Shown in pieces: positions 27,881-37,163 of a DNA stretch of 63,364 nt. The number at the start of each line of letters is the position of its first letter. Within the stretch, counting starts at the first letter, position 1. A program made the translations under genes and the position numbers. The notes under the pieces were generated by a model that made no database searches, was not told the origin of the DNA, and saw only the letters and a list, made by a program, of their open reading frames with translations. Origin of the DNA: Vagococcus acidifermentans (GTDB lineage: Bacteria; Bacillota; Bacilli; Lactobacillales; Vagococcaceae); contig NZ_NGKC01000016.1 of the NCBI RefSeq assembly GCF_003987655.1, positions 1-63,364 of the forward strand, given 5' to 3'.

Positions 27881-27920
27881 AAAATGAGAGAACCGTCTTC
27901 TGATGATTCTCTCATTTTCC
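27881..27920 (+). terminator. Terminator of the serine/proline operon
   Basis: AAAATGAGAGAA and TTCTCTCATTTT form a perfect 12-bp stem with a 14-base loop and a T-rich end. Confidence 0.88.
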
Positions 27921-27941
27921 ATTTTTCTTGTTTCTAAACTG

Positions 27942-27950
27942 TGTTACAAT
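27942..27950 (+). promoter_or_regulatory. Extended -10 promoter for the YfhO-type gene
   Basis: TGT-TACAAT lies 38 bases before the start, without a clear -35. Confidence 0.45.
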
Positions 27951-27987
27951 GAATTTTATCAACCAATGATTTGTGAGGTTTTCAGCT

Positions 27988-30597
27988 ATGATAACATCCA
28001 TTAAACACTATTTGAAACATGAGGGCAGGTACTTGGCTGCCGCTTTTTTCATACCTGTAGCCATCATGTTTTTCATGTACTTGAGCTTAAATATTTATTG
28101 GGGCAGCGAGCGCAGCGTCCTCGCCAGCGATGCCTTCTCCCAATTTGCCAATTTCCACGCCAGTTTCAGAAACGTGCTGCACGGCGAGCAAAGTTTGTTT
28201 TATAATTGGAACGCATCACTCGGCCTGAATTATTTGGCGCTGGTCTCCTATTATCTCGGAGGCATTTTTACACCGCTCGTCTTCTTTTTTGACAACAGCG
28301 CCATGCCCGATGCCCTTTATCTGCTGACTCTGCTGAAAATCGGCTGTGCCAGTGTCGCGTTCTGGGTCTATGCCAAAAACACGTTTAAATTGCCGCGGTG
28401 GACATTTGTGTCATTGAGCGTCGCCTATTCGCTGATGTCGTTCATCACCGCCCACTCCGAACTGATTATGTGGCTGGACATTTTTCTCTATTTGCCGCTG
28501 ATTATTTTAGGGATTAACCGGCTGATGGACGACCGCAAGCCGGTCACCTTGTTCGTCTCCTATCTGCTCTTATTTGTGTCCAATTTTTACTTTGGCTTCA
28601 TGATCGGCGTTTTTTCTGTTCTGTATTTTCTGGCTCGTTTGACGACACAGTTCAGCCGGTACAAACGGACGATTTTGCCCTACTTTACCACATCTTTACT
28701 GGCAGGCTGCGCCTCCATGATTATGATTTTGCCGGCTGTCATGGACTTGCGCGCCAACGGAGAAACACTGACGGAAATCACACAGTTAAAAACTGAGGCA
28801 ACAGCGTTCTGGGACATCTTGATCAAGAATATGATCGGCGTCTTTGATACCACCAAATACGGCTCGATTCCGTTTATCTATGTCGGCTTGCTGCCGCTGA
28901 CGTTCTGTCTGTTTTTCTTTGTCACGAAAAAAATCCCTGTCAAGCAGAAATTGGCATTCGGCTCACTCTTTGTCATCCTGATCGCAAGCTTTTACCTTGA
29001 GCCGCTCAATTTGTTCTGGCACGGCATGCATGCACCAAATATGTTTCTGTTCCGCTACAGCTTTTTATTTTCCTTTCTGGTCATCATGCTGGCAGGCTAC
29101 GGCTGGGAAAAACTGGAACCGGCCGACGGCGGATATTTGGCAGGCGTCTTTGCTGTCCTGACAGTGCTGATGACCTTGGCCAAATTTATTCCTGATAAAA
29201 AAAGCTACACATTTGTCACGATTGATTTATATGTGGCTACCATCGTCTTTTTACTCGTTTATTTGCTGGTCATCATGTTTTACCAGCTTCAAAAGCTGCC
29301 CCGAAAACGGCTGGCAGTTCTGCTATTGATACTGATGAGCGGTGAAGCAATGCTCAACACCAACAAAATGCTCAACGGCATCCTTGATGATTGGAACTAC
29401 GCTTCCCGCAGCTTGTTTTCTGCACCTTACAAAGATTACAAGCAGTTAGTCACACAAGCCGACAAAGCAAACGGCACGGATTTTTTCCGCTTGGAATCAC
29501 TGGCGCCGATTTCATCCAATGACGCATTCAATTACGGGTTCAGCGGTATCAGCATGTTTTCTTCCATCCGCAACCGGCATTCTTCCAGCGTGATGAATGA
29601 TCTGGGCTTCCGTTCGCGGGGAACCAACCTGAATATCCGCTATCAGAACAACACGCTGCTGATGGATGCCTTCACCGGTATCCGGCACAATATTTCTGAC
29701 CAGGAGATTTTAAAATACGGGTTTGAACAAATCGGCAGTCAAGGCAAGTACAAATTATTCCAAAACAGCAATGCTCTGCCGCTGGGGATGCTGACAGACA
29801 GCAGCATCGCCGGGCTGAACTTTCCTGAAAACGACAACCTTGGCGCACAAACTGCCCTGTTTAACCAGCTGGCAGGTTCTAACGAAACGTATTTTACATT
29901 TGCATCCCCGACCGTCATTAAAACCAGCAACACGACTATGACGCACGTGGCAGAAAATGAAATCAAACTGGTCGAAAAGAAACCGAACCTTGCCAAAGAA
30001 GTGACGTGGGAAGTCACCGTTCCGGCGGGAAAACAGGCTTATCTCAGCTTGTTCCCGACAAACTTCGGCCAGCTGGAAAGCTCCACAGCAGAAGTCATGG
30101 TCAACGGCACGGCGTACAAAACACAAATCGGTATCACCGGTCAATACTACAATTTGGGCTACACTGAAACGGAGACGACAGTCGTATTCACTGTTTCATT
30201 CTACGGCACGAAAGAAATCAATCTTGTCGACCCGCCCGTTCTGCTGCTGGACGTCAATGCATTTCAGCGCAGCGTGGATGCCATTCAAGCAAACGGACTG
30301 GCTTTCTCCGTTGACGGACGCACCGCGACAGCCGCGGTCGATATCGACCAGCCGCAGACTTTGCTGACGACCATTCCGTATGATAAAGGATGGCGCGCTT
30401 ATCTCGACGGCAAACAAATCACCACCACCGCGTTTAAAGACGGGCTGTTGATGCTTGACCTTCCAAAAGGGACACATGAATTGAAACTGGTCTTCCTGCC
30501 GTCAGGATTGATTGCCGGCATTGTATGTTTCGTTGCCGGCACCGGCGGATTTGTCCTGTTTGCACTCTACTGCCGGAAAAAACGCCAACTGGATTAA
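27988..30597 (+). CDS. YfhO-family polytopic membrane protein (probable teichoic-acid glycosylation)
   Basis: The 869-residue protein has a short N-terminal cytoplasmic stretch. About a dozen membrane segments follow over residues 20-470, then a large extracellular C-terminal part, and one last membrane helix (IAGIVCFVAGTGGFVLFAL). The segments SDAFSQFANFHASFRNVLHG and DRKPVTLFVSYLLLFVSNFYFGFM resemble YfhO, a GT-C-like family; in Gram-positives YfhO is linked to glycosylation of lipoteichoic acid. The ATG at 27988 was chosen because GAGG precedes it; the GTG at 27973 would contain that site. It is monocistronic. Confidence 0.85.
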   Translation: MITSIKHYLKHEGRYLAAAFFIPVAIMFFMYLSLNIYWGSERSVLASDAFSQFANFHASFRNVLHGEQSLFYNWNASLGLNYLALVSYYLGGIFTPLVFFFDNSAMPDALYLLTLLKIGCASVAFWVYAKNTFKLPRWTFVSLSVAYSLMSFITAHSELIMWLDIFLYLPLIILGINRLMDDRKPVTLFVSYLLLFVSNFYFGFMIGVFSVLYFLARLTTQFSRYKRTILPYFTTSLLAGCASMIMILPAVMDLRANGETLTEITQLKTEATAFWDILIKNMIGVFDTTKYGSIPFIYVGLLPLTFCLFFFVTKKIPVKQKLAFGSLFVILIASFYLEPLNLFWHGMHAPNMFLFRYSFLFSFLVIMLAGYGWEKLEPADGGYLAGVFAVLTVLMTLAKFIPDKKSYTFVTIDLYVATIVFLLVYLLVIMFYQLQKLPRKRLAVLLLILMSGEAMLNTNKMLNGILDDWNYASRSLFSAPYKDYKQLVTQADKANGTDFFRLESLAPISSNDAFNYGFSGISMFSSIRNRHSSSVMNDLGFRSRGTNLNIRYQNNTLLMDAFTGIRHNISDQEILKYGFEQIGSQGKYKLFQNSNALPLGMLTDSSIAGLNFPENDNLGAQTALFNQLAGSNETYFTFASPTVIKTSNTTMTHVAENEIKLVEKKPNLAKEVTWEVTVPAGKQAYLSLFPTNFGQLESSTAEVMVNGTAYKTQIGITGQYYNLGYTETETTVVFTVSFYGTKEINLVDPPVLLLDVNAFQRSVDAIQANGLAFSVDGRTATAAVDIDQPQTLLTTIPYDKGWRAYLDGKQITTTAFKDGLLMLDLPKGTHELKLVFLPSGLIAGIVCFVAGTGGFVLFALYCRKKRQLD

Positions 30598-30600
30598 AAC

Positions 30601-30648
30601 ACTGCCATCAGTCACTACTTAATTGCAGCACGACTGATGGCAGTTTTC
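30601..30648 (+). terminator. Terminator after the YfhO-type gene
   Basis: ACTGCCATCAGTC and GACTGATGGCAGT form a perfect 13-bp stem followed by TTTT. Confidence 0.88.
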
Positions 30649-30727
30649 AATAATTTAATAAACCTCTTTCTTTTTCAAGAAAGATTATCTATACTTTAAA
30701 CTAATCATACCAAAGCGAGGGTAAATC

Positions 30728-31774
30728 ATGGAAATTAAGCAAGAGATTTTCGGTCACTTTCAAAAACAGCCGGTCACGCTGTTCACACTAAGCAACGACC
30801 ACGGCGTTGAAGCCAGACTGATGGATTACGGTGCAACGCTGGTCAAATTCATCGCCCCTGATAAACACAACCGCCGCAAAAACATCGTCTTGGGCTTTGA
30901 GACATTTGACGAATACATCCAGCCGGCCAACGACGCCTATTTCGGTGCAACCATCGGCCGCAACGCAGGACGTATCGCCCGCGGGCAGTTTGAGCTGGAC
31001 GGTATCGTCTACCAGACGACTAAGAACAATAACGGCAACACGCTCCACGGCGGGGAAAATGCCTTCAACAGCACGCTCTGGCAAGCCGAAACAGCCGAAA
31101 CCGAAGATGCCGTCAGTGTGATTTTTTCGGCCGTTTTCCCTGACGGTGAGAACGGGTTCCCCGGTACGCTGAGCGTATCCGTGACCTACACACTGACCAA
31201 CGGCAACAGCCTGCACATTGACTACCATGCGACGACTGACAAGGCAACCATTTTTCTGCCGACTAATCATACCTACTTCAACTTGCATGGAGACATGCAG
31301 ACTTCTGTAGCGGATCATGTCCTGCAGCTAGCTTGCGACTCGATTGCAGCCATTGATGACCTGTGTCTGCCGACCGGTGAACTGCTGCCTGTCGACGGCA
31401 CACCATTTGATTTCAGAAAAGCCGATACACTGGCAAAAGCATTCGCCCTTGACCATCCGCAAACGGAGCTGGTCGGCGGCTTTGACCATCCGTTCGTCTT
31501 TTCGCAGACCGACAATCAGGCCACACTAAGTGAAGCAGAAAGTGGTTATACATTGACAATGAGCACGACTGAACCCGCTGTGGTCATCTATACGTGCAAC
31601 GGCATGGCAGATAAATTCATGCTGAACGGTGCACCTGCAGTCGATCACGCCGGAGTGACACTGGAAACACAAATCATACCGGATGCCATCAATCACGACA
31701 ATTTCGGCAACTGCATCTTGCGCCCCGAAGAAGTCTATGAATCACGCACAACCTTTACCATCACAGCCGATTAA
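30728..31774 (+). CDS. galM: Aldose 1-epimerase (galactose mutarotase)
   Basis: GalM interconverts alpha and beta anomers of hexoses. The 348-residue protein has ATIGRNAGRIARGQF, GNTLHGGENAFN, the catalytic histidine in LPTNHTYFNLHG, and the acidic active-site region near LETQIIPDA. The ATG follows GCGAGGG. No other Leloir-pathway gene is adjacent. It is followed by a small membrane protein gene with its own ribosome site, possibly on the same transcript. Confidence 0.95.
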   Translation: MEIKQEIFGHFQKQPVTLFTLSNDHGVEARLMDYGATLVKFIAPDKHNRRKNIVLGFETFDEYIQPANDAYFGATIGRNAGRIARGQFELDGIVYQTTKNNNGNTLHGGENAFNSTLWQAETAETEDAVSVIFSAVFPDGENGFPGTLSVSVTYTLTNGNSLHIDYHATTDKATIFLPTNHTYFNLHGDMQTSVADHVLQLACDSIAAIDDLCLPTGELLPVDGTPFDFRKADTLAKAFALDHPQTELVGGFDHPFVFSQTDNQATLSEAESGYTLTMSTTEPAVVIYTCNGMADKFMLNGAPAVDHAGVTLETQIIPDAINHDNFGNCILRPEEVYESRTTFTITAD

Positions 31775-31814
31775 TAACATACCGGTTGTCAGACAATAAC
31801 AAGGAGATGGTTGT

Positions 31815-31976
31815 ATGGCACAATCACGGAAGTCAGCCGTTGCCCAGTCCGGTATCAGCTTCGGCTGCGCACTGGCGATGGTCATATCTTACACAACATG
31901 GCAAAGCATTCCGTGGGCAATATTTCACGGACTGCTCAGCTGGGTTTATGTCATCTATTTTGCAATAGTTCACTGA
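31815..31976 (+). CDS. 53-residue conserved-looking membrane protein
   Basis: An ATG at 31815 follows a perfect AAGGAG (31801-31806), and the frame runs to a TGA at 31974-31976. The product starts MAQSRKSAVAQSGISFG and has two hydrophobic stretches (CALAMVISYTTW and IFHGLLSWVYVIYFAIVH) separated by QSIPWA. The strong ribosome site, balanced composition and placement before a bidirectional terminator support a real gene. I recognise no function. It lies 40 bases after galM. Confidence 0.7.
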   Translation: MAQSRKSAVAQSGISFGCALAMVISYTTWQSIPWAIFHGLLSWVYVIYFAIVH

Positions 31977-32014
31977 TGACACGCGCCCGCAACTATCTTT
32001 TGTTTTTATAAAAA

Positions 32015-32062
32015 AAAATCGTGTCCGCCACCCCATGCAAGGGATAGCGGACACGATTTTTT
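32015..32062. terminator. Bidirectional terminator
   Basis: AAAATCGTGTCCGC and GCGGACACGATTTT form a perfect stem with A and T runs on both sides, between the small membrane gene (+) and dps (-). Confidence 0.9.
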
Positions 32063-32082
32063 GGGTCAATCAGACGTGTCAA

Positions 32083-32544
32083 TTACAGACCTGGTTCATT
32101 TCCGAGTTCTGCTTCAAGCATCCAAATGGTTTTTTCAACATCTGCTTTGAAGCCGATAAAGATGTCTTGTGTGACATGGTCGTTTTCTTCATCCGTCACA
32201 GCAATTGCTTCCGCGCACAAATCTTTCAAATAGCGGTAGCCTTTCAGCAAAACAGCGATTCTTTCCTCCATCGTCTTGCTGTACGTGCCTATTTCATCCG
32301 CAATTTTTGTATTGTCCGCAAATTCTTTCAATGTAGAGTATGGACTGCCGCCAATAATAATCAGTCGTTCAGCAATGACATCCAGATGGTCATTGATTTC
32401 ATCCATGTAGTCGTCCATACGCGGATGCATCGTCAAGAAGCCTTTACCGCGCATATACCAGTGCGCCTGATGAATAACTACCGCAAACTGACTCAAATCT
32501 GCTACAGCCTGATTTAACACCGCTTTAGTTTTCTCATTACTCAT
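32083..32544 (-). CDS. dps: Dps-family ferritin-like DNA protection protein
   Basis: Dps is a 12-mer iron-storage protein that oxidises iron with peroxide and protects DNA. The 153-residue four-helix protein has the ferroxidase residues in QAHWYMRGKGFLTMHPRMDD (His, then Asp) and in the following DHLDVIAERLIIIGG segment (Asp, Glu). The ATG follows GAAGGAGAG. It is monocistronic and convergent with the galM side. Confidence 0.93.
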   Translation of the reverse strand: MSNEKTKAVLNQAVADLSQFAVVIHQAHWYMRGKGFLTMHPRMDDYMDEINDHLDVIAERLIIIGGSPYSTLKEFADNTKIADEIGTYSKTMEERIAVLLKGYRYLKDLCAEAIAVTDEENDHVTQDIFIGFKADVEKTIWMLEAELGNEPGL

Positions 32545-32708
32545 TAAATCAACTCTCCTTCATTCATTTGATATATCCAGTGTATCACTTTTAAATTTAA
32601 AGATAAAGCAACATTCATCAGATGCGACAAATGAAATAACAGCAGCGATAAAAAACAAACTGATTGCATATGTTATTAGTGACATGTCGTAATAATGGAG
32701 GATTTTTT

Positions 32709-33422
32709 ATGATATTGTGCTTCATCTTTTACAGCGGCTGCATCATCGGCTCATTTCTTGCAGTGGCAGCTTCACGCCTGCCGCAAGGACAATCACTGCT
32801 GCTTCCTCGTTCCCACTGTACACATTGCGGTCACACACTCGCCTTCTACGAATTGATGCCCCTCTTTTCCCAGCTGCTTCTAGGCAACCGCTGCCGCTAT
32901 TGCCGCCAGCCAATCGGGATTTCTCTGGCCGTTATGGAAAGTTTATCCGGCATCATACTGCTGCTGTACAGCCGCGTATTCGGAACGCTGCCGTTCGGTT
33001 TGCCCCTGCTTTTTCTGCTTTATATGGGGCTGACGCTTGCTTATACTGATTATTTGTATCTTATCGTAGAACCCAAACTGATGTACGGCTTCACCTTCCT
33101 GATTGTCGTCAGTAATGAATTGTCCGGTCGGCTGCTGACGTATCACCCGCTTGCCGCACTGCTGGTTGTTGTGCTCTTAGTGTTTATACAGCAGCTGATA
33201 CCCGATGGACTTGGCGGCGGCGATGTAAGACTCTTGACTATCTGGGCTTTCTTTTTAGGAATCTTCGAGACTGCCATACTGATTTTTTTCGCCAGCCTGA
33301 TTGCCCTTCTTTTTTGTGTGATTACCCGCCGGCATAAAAATTCTGATTTACGGTACTTGCCCTTCGTCCCTTTTCTTTGTATCGGTTTGATTCTGACAAT
33401 AGTCCGCTATTATTTATCCTGA
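32709..33422 (+). CDS. Type IV prepilin peptidase (ComC/PilD family)
   Basis: This membrane aspartyl protease removes the leader of type IV pilin-like proteins, which in Firmicutes are the competence pseudopilins. The 237-residue protein has the N-terminal domain with two CxxC pairs (CTHCGHTL and CRYCRQPI) after SFLAVAASRLPQGQS, then membrane helices. One catalytic aspartate is in AYTDYLY and the other in LGGGDVRLL. The ATG at 32709 follows GGAGG. The Cys pairs indicate that the methyl-transfer domain is also present. Together with the SigH-like factor it hints at a competence pathway, although no comG genes lie here. Confidence 0.92.
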   Translation: MILCFIFYSGCIIGSFLAVAASRLPQGQSLLLPRSHCTHCGHTLAFYELMPLFSQLLLGNRCRYCRQPIGISLAVMESLSGIILLLYSRVFGTLPFGLPLLFLLYMGLTLAYTDYLYLIVEPKLMYGFTFLIVVSNELSGRLLTYHPLAALLVVVLLVFIQQLIPDGLGGGDVRLLTIWAFFLGIFETAILIFFASLIALLFCVITRRHKNSDLRYLPFVPFLCIGLILTIVRYYLS

Positions 33423-33425
33423 CAA

Positions 33426-33462
33426 AAAAGAGAAACCTATTCGTGCAGGTTTCTCTTTTCAG
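33426..33462. terminator. Bidirectional terminator between prepilin peptidase and rpoC
   Basis: AAAAGAGAAACCT and AGGTTTCTCTTTT form a perfect 13-bp stem. It ends just before the rpoC stop. Confidence 0.9.
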
Positions 33463-33467
33463 ATTGT

Positions 33468-36400
33468 TTATTCAAAAGCTTCCAAGTCTTCAGCTGCTGC
33501 CATTTGTGCTTCAATATCACTGATACTGTACACATTTTCGCTGGCAACGCCGACTTCTTTCGGCTCCATGTTGCGGTATTTTGCCATTCCGGTACCAGCA
33601 GGAATGATTTTACCGATAATGACGTTCTCTTTCAAACCAAGCAAGTGGTCTTTCTTGCCGCGAATTGCTGCGTCAGTCAACACGCGTGTTGTCTCCTGGA
33701 AGGAAGCTGCCGACAAGAAACTGTTTGTTTCCAGAGAAGCTTTCGTGATTCCCAGCAGTACTGGACGTCCAGTAGCCGGTGAACCGCCTGAGACAAGCGT
33801 TTTGTAGTTGCGCTCTGTAAATTCGCCGATATCCAGCAATGTTCCCGGAAGAATATCTGAATCGCCCGGATCCATGACACGCACTTTTCTCAGCATCTGG
33901 CGAACCATTACTTCGATGTGCTTGTCGCCGATTTCCACACCTTGCATGCGGTAAACTTTTTGCACTTCGCGCAGCAGGTAATTCTCAACAGCCATGACAT
34001 CCTTGACCTGAAGCAGCTGCTTCGGATCAATCGAACCTTCCGTCAGCGGTGCGCCGCGGTCGATGATATCTCCCTCAGCTACTTTCAGACGAGCCGTGTA
34101 AGGCACTGCATATGTCCGTGTGTCGGTTTGGCCTTTTACGATAATCTCACGGGTCCGGTCAGCCGGATCTTCGCTGATTTCGATGACCTCGCCGGCCACT
34201 TCGGAAATGACCGCCTGACCTTTCGGATTACGGGCTTCAAAAATTTCCTGTACACGCGGCAAACCTTGCGTGATATCATCGCCGGCTACCCCGCCGGTAT
34301 GGAATGTCCGCATAGTCAGCTGTGTCCCCGGTTCACCGATAGACTGAGCAGCGATAGTTCCCACTGCTTCACCGACTTCAACTTCGGAACCAGTTGCCAA
34401 GTTGCGGCCGTAACAGTATTTGCAGACGCCGTGCTTAGTGTTACATGTAAAGACAGAACGGATAGCTACTTCTTCAATTCCGGCATCAACGATTTCCTTG
34501 GCTATGTCTTCAGAAATCAATTCATTGCTGCCGATGATTACCGCACCTGTTTCAGGATGGCGGACTGTTTTGCGTGTGTAGCGTCCGATAAGACGTTCTT
34601 CCAGCGACTCGATGACTTCATTGCCTTCTGTGATAGCGGTGATGTTCAAGCCGCGGTCAGTACCGCAGTCATTTTCACGGATGATGACATCTTGCGCCAC
34701 GTCAACCAGACGACGCGTCAAGTAACCGGAATCGGCTGTCTTCAGCGCAGTATCGGTCATCCCTTTACGGGCACCGTGCGTGGAGATAAACATTTCCAAT
34801 ACCGACAGACCTTCGCGGAAGTTCGAAATAATCGGCAACTCCATAATACGTCCGTTCGGCGCCGCCATCAAACCGCGCATCCCTGCCAGCTGTGTAAAGT
34901 TGGAGATATTACCACGGGCTCCGGAGTCACTCATCATGAAGATTGGGTTGCGGTCATCCAGACTTTCCATCAGTTTCACTTGAATTTGGTCTTTCGCTTC
35001 GTTCCAGATATCGATGACCCGCTCATACCGCTCGTCATCTGTAATCAGTCCGCGGCGGAACTGTTTCGTCACCGTATCAACTTTAGCGTGCGATGCTTCA
35101 ATGATTTCTTCTTTTTCATGAAGAACCACGATATCGGCAATCCCGACTGTGATACCGGCCAACGTCGAGTGGCGGTAACCCAAGTCTTTCATGCGGTCAA
35201 GCATCTTGGATGTTTCAGTAATCTTGAAGCGTTTAAAGACTTCAGCAATGATATTACCAAGGTTTTTCTTCTTAAACGGCTTCAGCAACGGTTGTTCCTT
35301 GATGTAAGCCGGGATGTCCGTACCTGCTTCGACGAAATATCTGTCAGGTGTTTGAACCGTCAAGTTATAATCAGTCGGCTCGTTCAGGTAAGGGAATTCC
35401 GGCGGCATGATTTCATTGAAAATCGCCTTGCCGGCTGTCGTAATCAAGATCCGTTCACGCTGCCAGTCGGTAAATGGTTTTTCAGGCATCGACGCTGTCT
35501 GCAGTCCGATCCGTGTGTGCAGATGGACATAACCGTTTTTCCATGCCAGATAAACTTCGTCAAGATCACGGAAAATCATACCTTCACCGATTTGGCCTTC
35601 TTCTTCCATCGTCAAGTAATAGTTACCCAGAACCATGTCCTGAGATGGTGTAACGACCGGTTTGCCGTCTTTCGGATTCAAAATGTTTTGGGCAGCCAGC
35701 ATCAGCAGGCGTGCTTCCGATTGTGCCTCTTCGTTCAGCGGTACGTGGACAGCCATCTGGTCGCCGTCAAAGTCGGCATTGTACGCCTCACACACCAATG
35801 GGTGCAGGCGAATCGCACGGCCTTCCACCAGCACCGGTTCAAACGCCTGAATCCCCAGACGGTGCAGTGTCGGTGCTCTATTCAGCAGAACCGGATGTTC
35901 TTTGATGACATCTTCCAGTACATCCCAAACAGCATCTTCCTGACGTTCGATTTGACGTTTGGCATTTTTAATGTTGCTGGCCAGTTCGCGCTCGACCAAT
36001 TCATGCATGACAAACGGTTTGAACAGCTCGATTGCCATTTCTTTTGGCAAGCCGCACTGATACATCTGTAAGTTCGGTCCCACGACGATAACTGACCGGC
36101 CGGAATAGTCGACACGTTTTCCGAGCAGGTTCTGACGGAAACGTCCCTGCTTCCCTTTCAGCATGTGCGACAGAGATTTCAGCGGACGATTGCCCGGTCC
36201 AGTAACCGGACGGCCGCGGCGACCGTTGTCAATCAGGGCATCCACCGCTTCCTGCAGCATCCGTTTTTCATTTTGAACAATGATCCCCGGTGCATTCAAA
36301 TCCAACAGCCGTTTCAACCGGTTGTTCCGGTTGATGACACGGCGGTACAAGTCGTTTAAGTCACTCGTTGCAAAACGTCCGCCTTCCAGCTGAACCATCG

Positions 36401-37118
36401 GACGAATTTCCGGCGGGATGACAGGAATCACATCCATGACCATCCAGCTTGGCTGATTGCCGGAAGTTCTGAAAGCTTCCAGGATATCCAGACGGCGGAT
36501 CGCACGCGTCCGTTTTTGTCCTTGAGCTGTCTTCAATTCTTCTTTCAGTTCGGCGACTTCTTTTTCCACGTCCACATCTTCCAATAGACGCTTGATTGCT
36601 TCCGCCCCCATGCTTGCCTGAAACGACTTGCCGAACTGTTCGCGCTTGTCGCGGTATTCCCGTTCAGTCAGCAGTTGTTTTCTTTCCAGCGAGCTGTCGC
36701 CCGGGTCAGTGACCACGTAAGAAGCAAAATAAATGATTTCTTCCAGTGCCCGCGGGCTCATGTCCAACACAAGACCCATTCGGCTAGGAATCCCTTTAAA
36801 GTACCAAATGTGTGTGACCGGCGCTGCCAGCTCGATATGCCCCATCCGCTCGCGGCGTACTTTGGAGCGCGTCACTTCAACCCCGCAGCGGTCGCAGACG
36901 ATCCCTTTATAACGGATACGTTTGTATTTCCCGCATGCGCACTCCCAGTCCTTGGTCGGGCCGAAAATACGCTCGCAGAACAGACCGTCACGTTCAGGTT
37001 TCAACGTCCGGTAGTTGATCGTTTCAGGTTTTTTTACTTCACCATATGACCAGCTTCTTATTTTTTCGGAAGAAGCCAGGCCGATTTGCATGCTTTCAAA
37101 TTTATTTACATCGATCAA
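33468..37118 (-). CDS. rpoC: DNA-directed RNA polymerase subunit beta'
   Basis: This large catalytic subunit has 1216 residues. The N-terminal zinc-binding region contains [20 protein letters not shown]. The magnesium-binding active site [14 protein letters not shown] lies near residue 450, the bridge/trigger region includes [18 protein letters not shown], and FHTGGVAG lies towards the end. The C-terminus is acidic. It follows rpoB after 45 bases with a strong ribosome site and is certainly cotranscribed. The long frame antisense to it is not a gene. Confidence 0.98.
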   Translation of the reverse strand: MIDVNKFESMQIGLASSEKIRSWSYGEVKKPETINYRTLKPERDGLFCERIFGPTKDWECACGKYKRIRYKGIVCDRCGVEVTRSKVRRERMGHIELAAPVTHIWYFKGIPSRMGLVLDMSPRALEEIIYFASYVVTDPGDSSLERKQLLTEREYRDKREQFGKSFQASMGAEAIKRLLEDVDVEKEVAELKEELKTAQGQKRTRAIRRLDILEAFRTSGNQPSWMVMDVIPVIPPEIRPMVQLEGGRFATSDLNDLYRRVINRNNRLKRLLDLNAPGIIVQNEKRMLQEAVDALIDNGRRGRPVTGPGNRPLKSLSHMLKGKQGRFRQNLLGKRVDYSGRSVIVVGPNLQMYQCGLPKEMAIELFKPFVMHELVERELASNIKNAKRQIERQEDAVWDVLEDVIKEHPVLLNRAPTLHRLGIQAFEPVLVEGRAIRLHPLVCEAYNADFDGDQMAVHVPLNEEAQSEARLLMLAAQNILNPKDGKPVVTPSQDMVLGNYYLTMEEEGQIGEGMIFRDLDEVYLAWKNGYVHLHTRIGLQTASMPEKPFTDWQRERILITTAGKAIFNEIMPPEFPYLNEPTDYNLTVQTPDRYFVEAGTDIPAYIKEQPLLKPFKKKNLGNIIAEVFKRFKITETSKMLDRMKDLGYRHSTLAGITVGIADIVVLHEKEEIIEASHAKVDTVTKQFRRGLITDDERYERVIDIWNEAKDQIQVKLMESLDDRNPIFMMSDSGARGNISNFTQLAGMRGLMAAPNGRIMELPIISNFREGLSVLEMFISTHGARKGMTDTALKTADSGYLTRRLVDVAQDVIIRENDCGTDRGLNITAITEGNEVIESLEERLIGRYTRKTVRHPETGAVIIGSNELISEDIAKEIVDAGIEEVAIRSVFTCNTKHGVCKYCYGRNLATGSEVEVGEAVGTIAAQSIGEPGTQLTMRTFHTGGVAGDDITQGLPRVQEIFEARNPKGQAVISEVAGEVIEISEDPADRTREIIVKGQTDTRTYAVPYTARLKVAEGDIIDRGAPLTEGSIDPKQLLQVKDVMAVENYLLREVQKVYRMQGVEIGDKHIEVMVRQMLRKVRVMDPGDSDILPGTLLDIGEFTERNYKTLVSGGSPATGRPVLLGITKASLETNSFLSAASFQETTRVLTDAAIRGKKDHLLGLKENVIIGKIIPAGTGMAKYRNMEPKEVGVASENVYSISDIEAQMAAAEDLEAFE

Positions 37119-37163
37119 AAGATGTCCCTCCGTTTCTTTATCAGTCGGAATAAGCGCGATGCC

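Noticed and set aside
33918-36071. Very long frame (717 codons) on + across rpoC
   Set aside because: It is antisense to rpoC, has no ribosome site, and its residue pattern only mirrors the rpoC codons.
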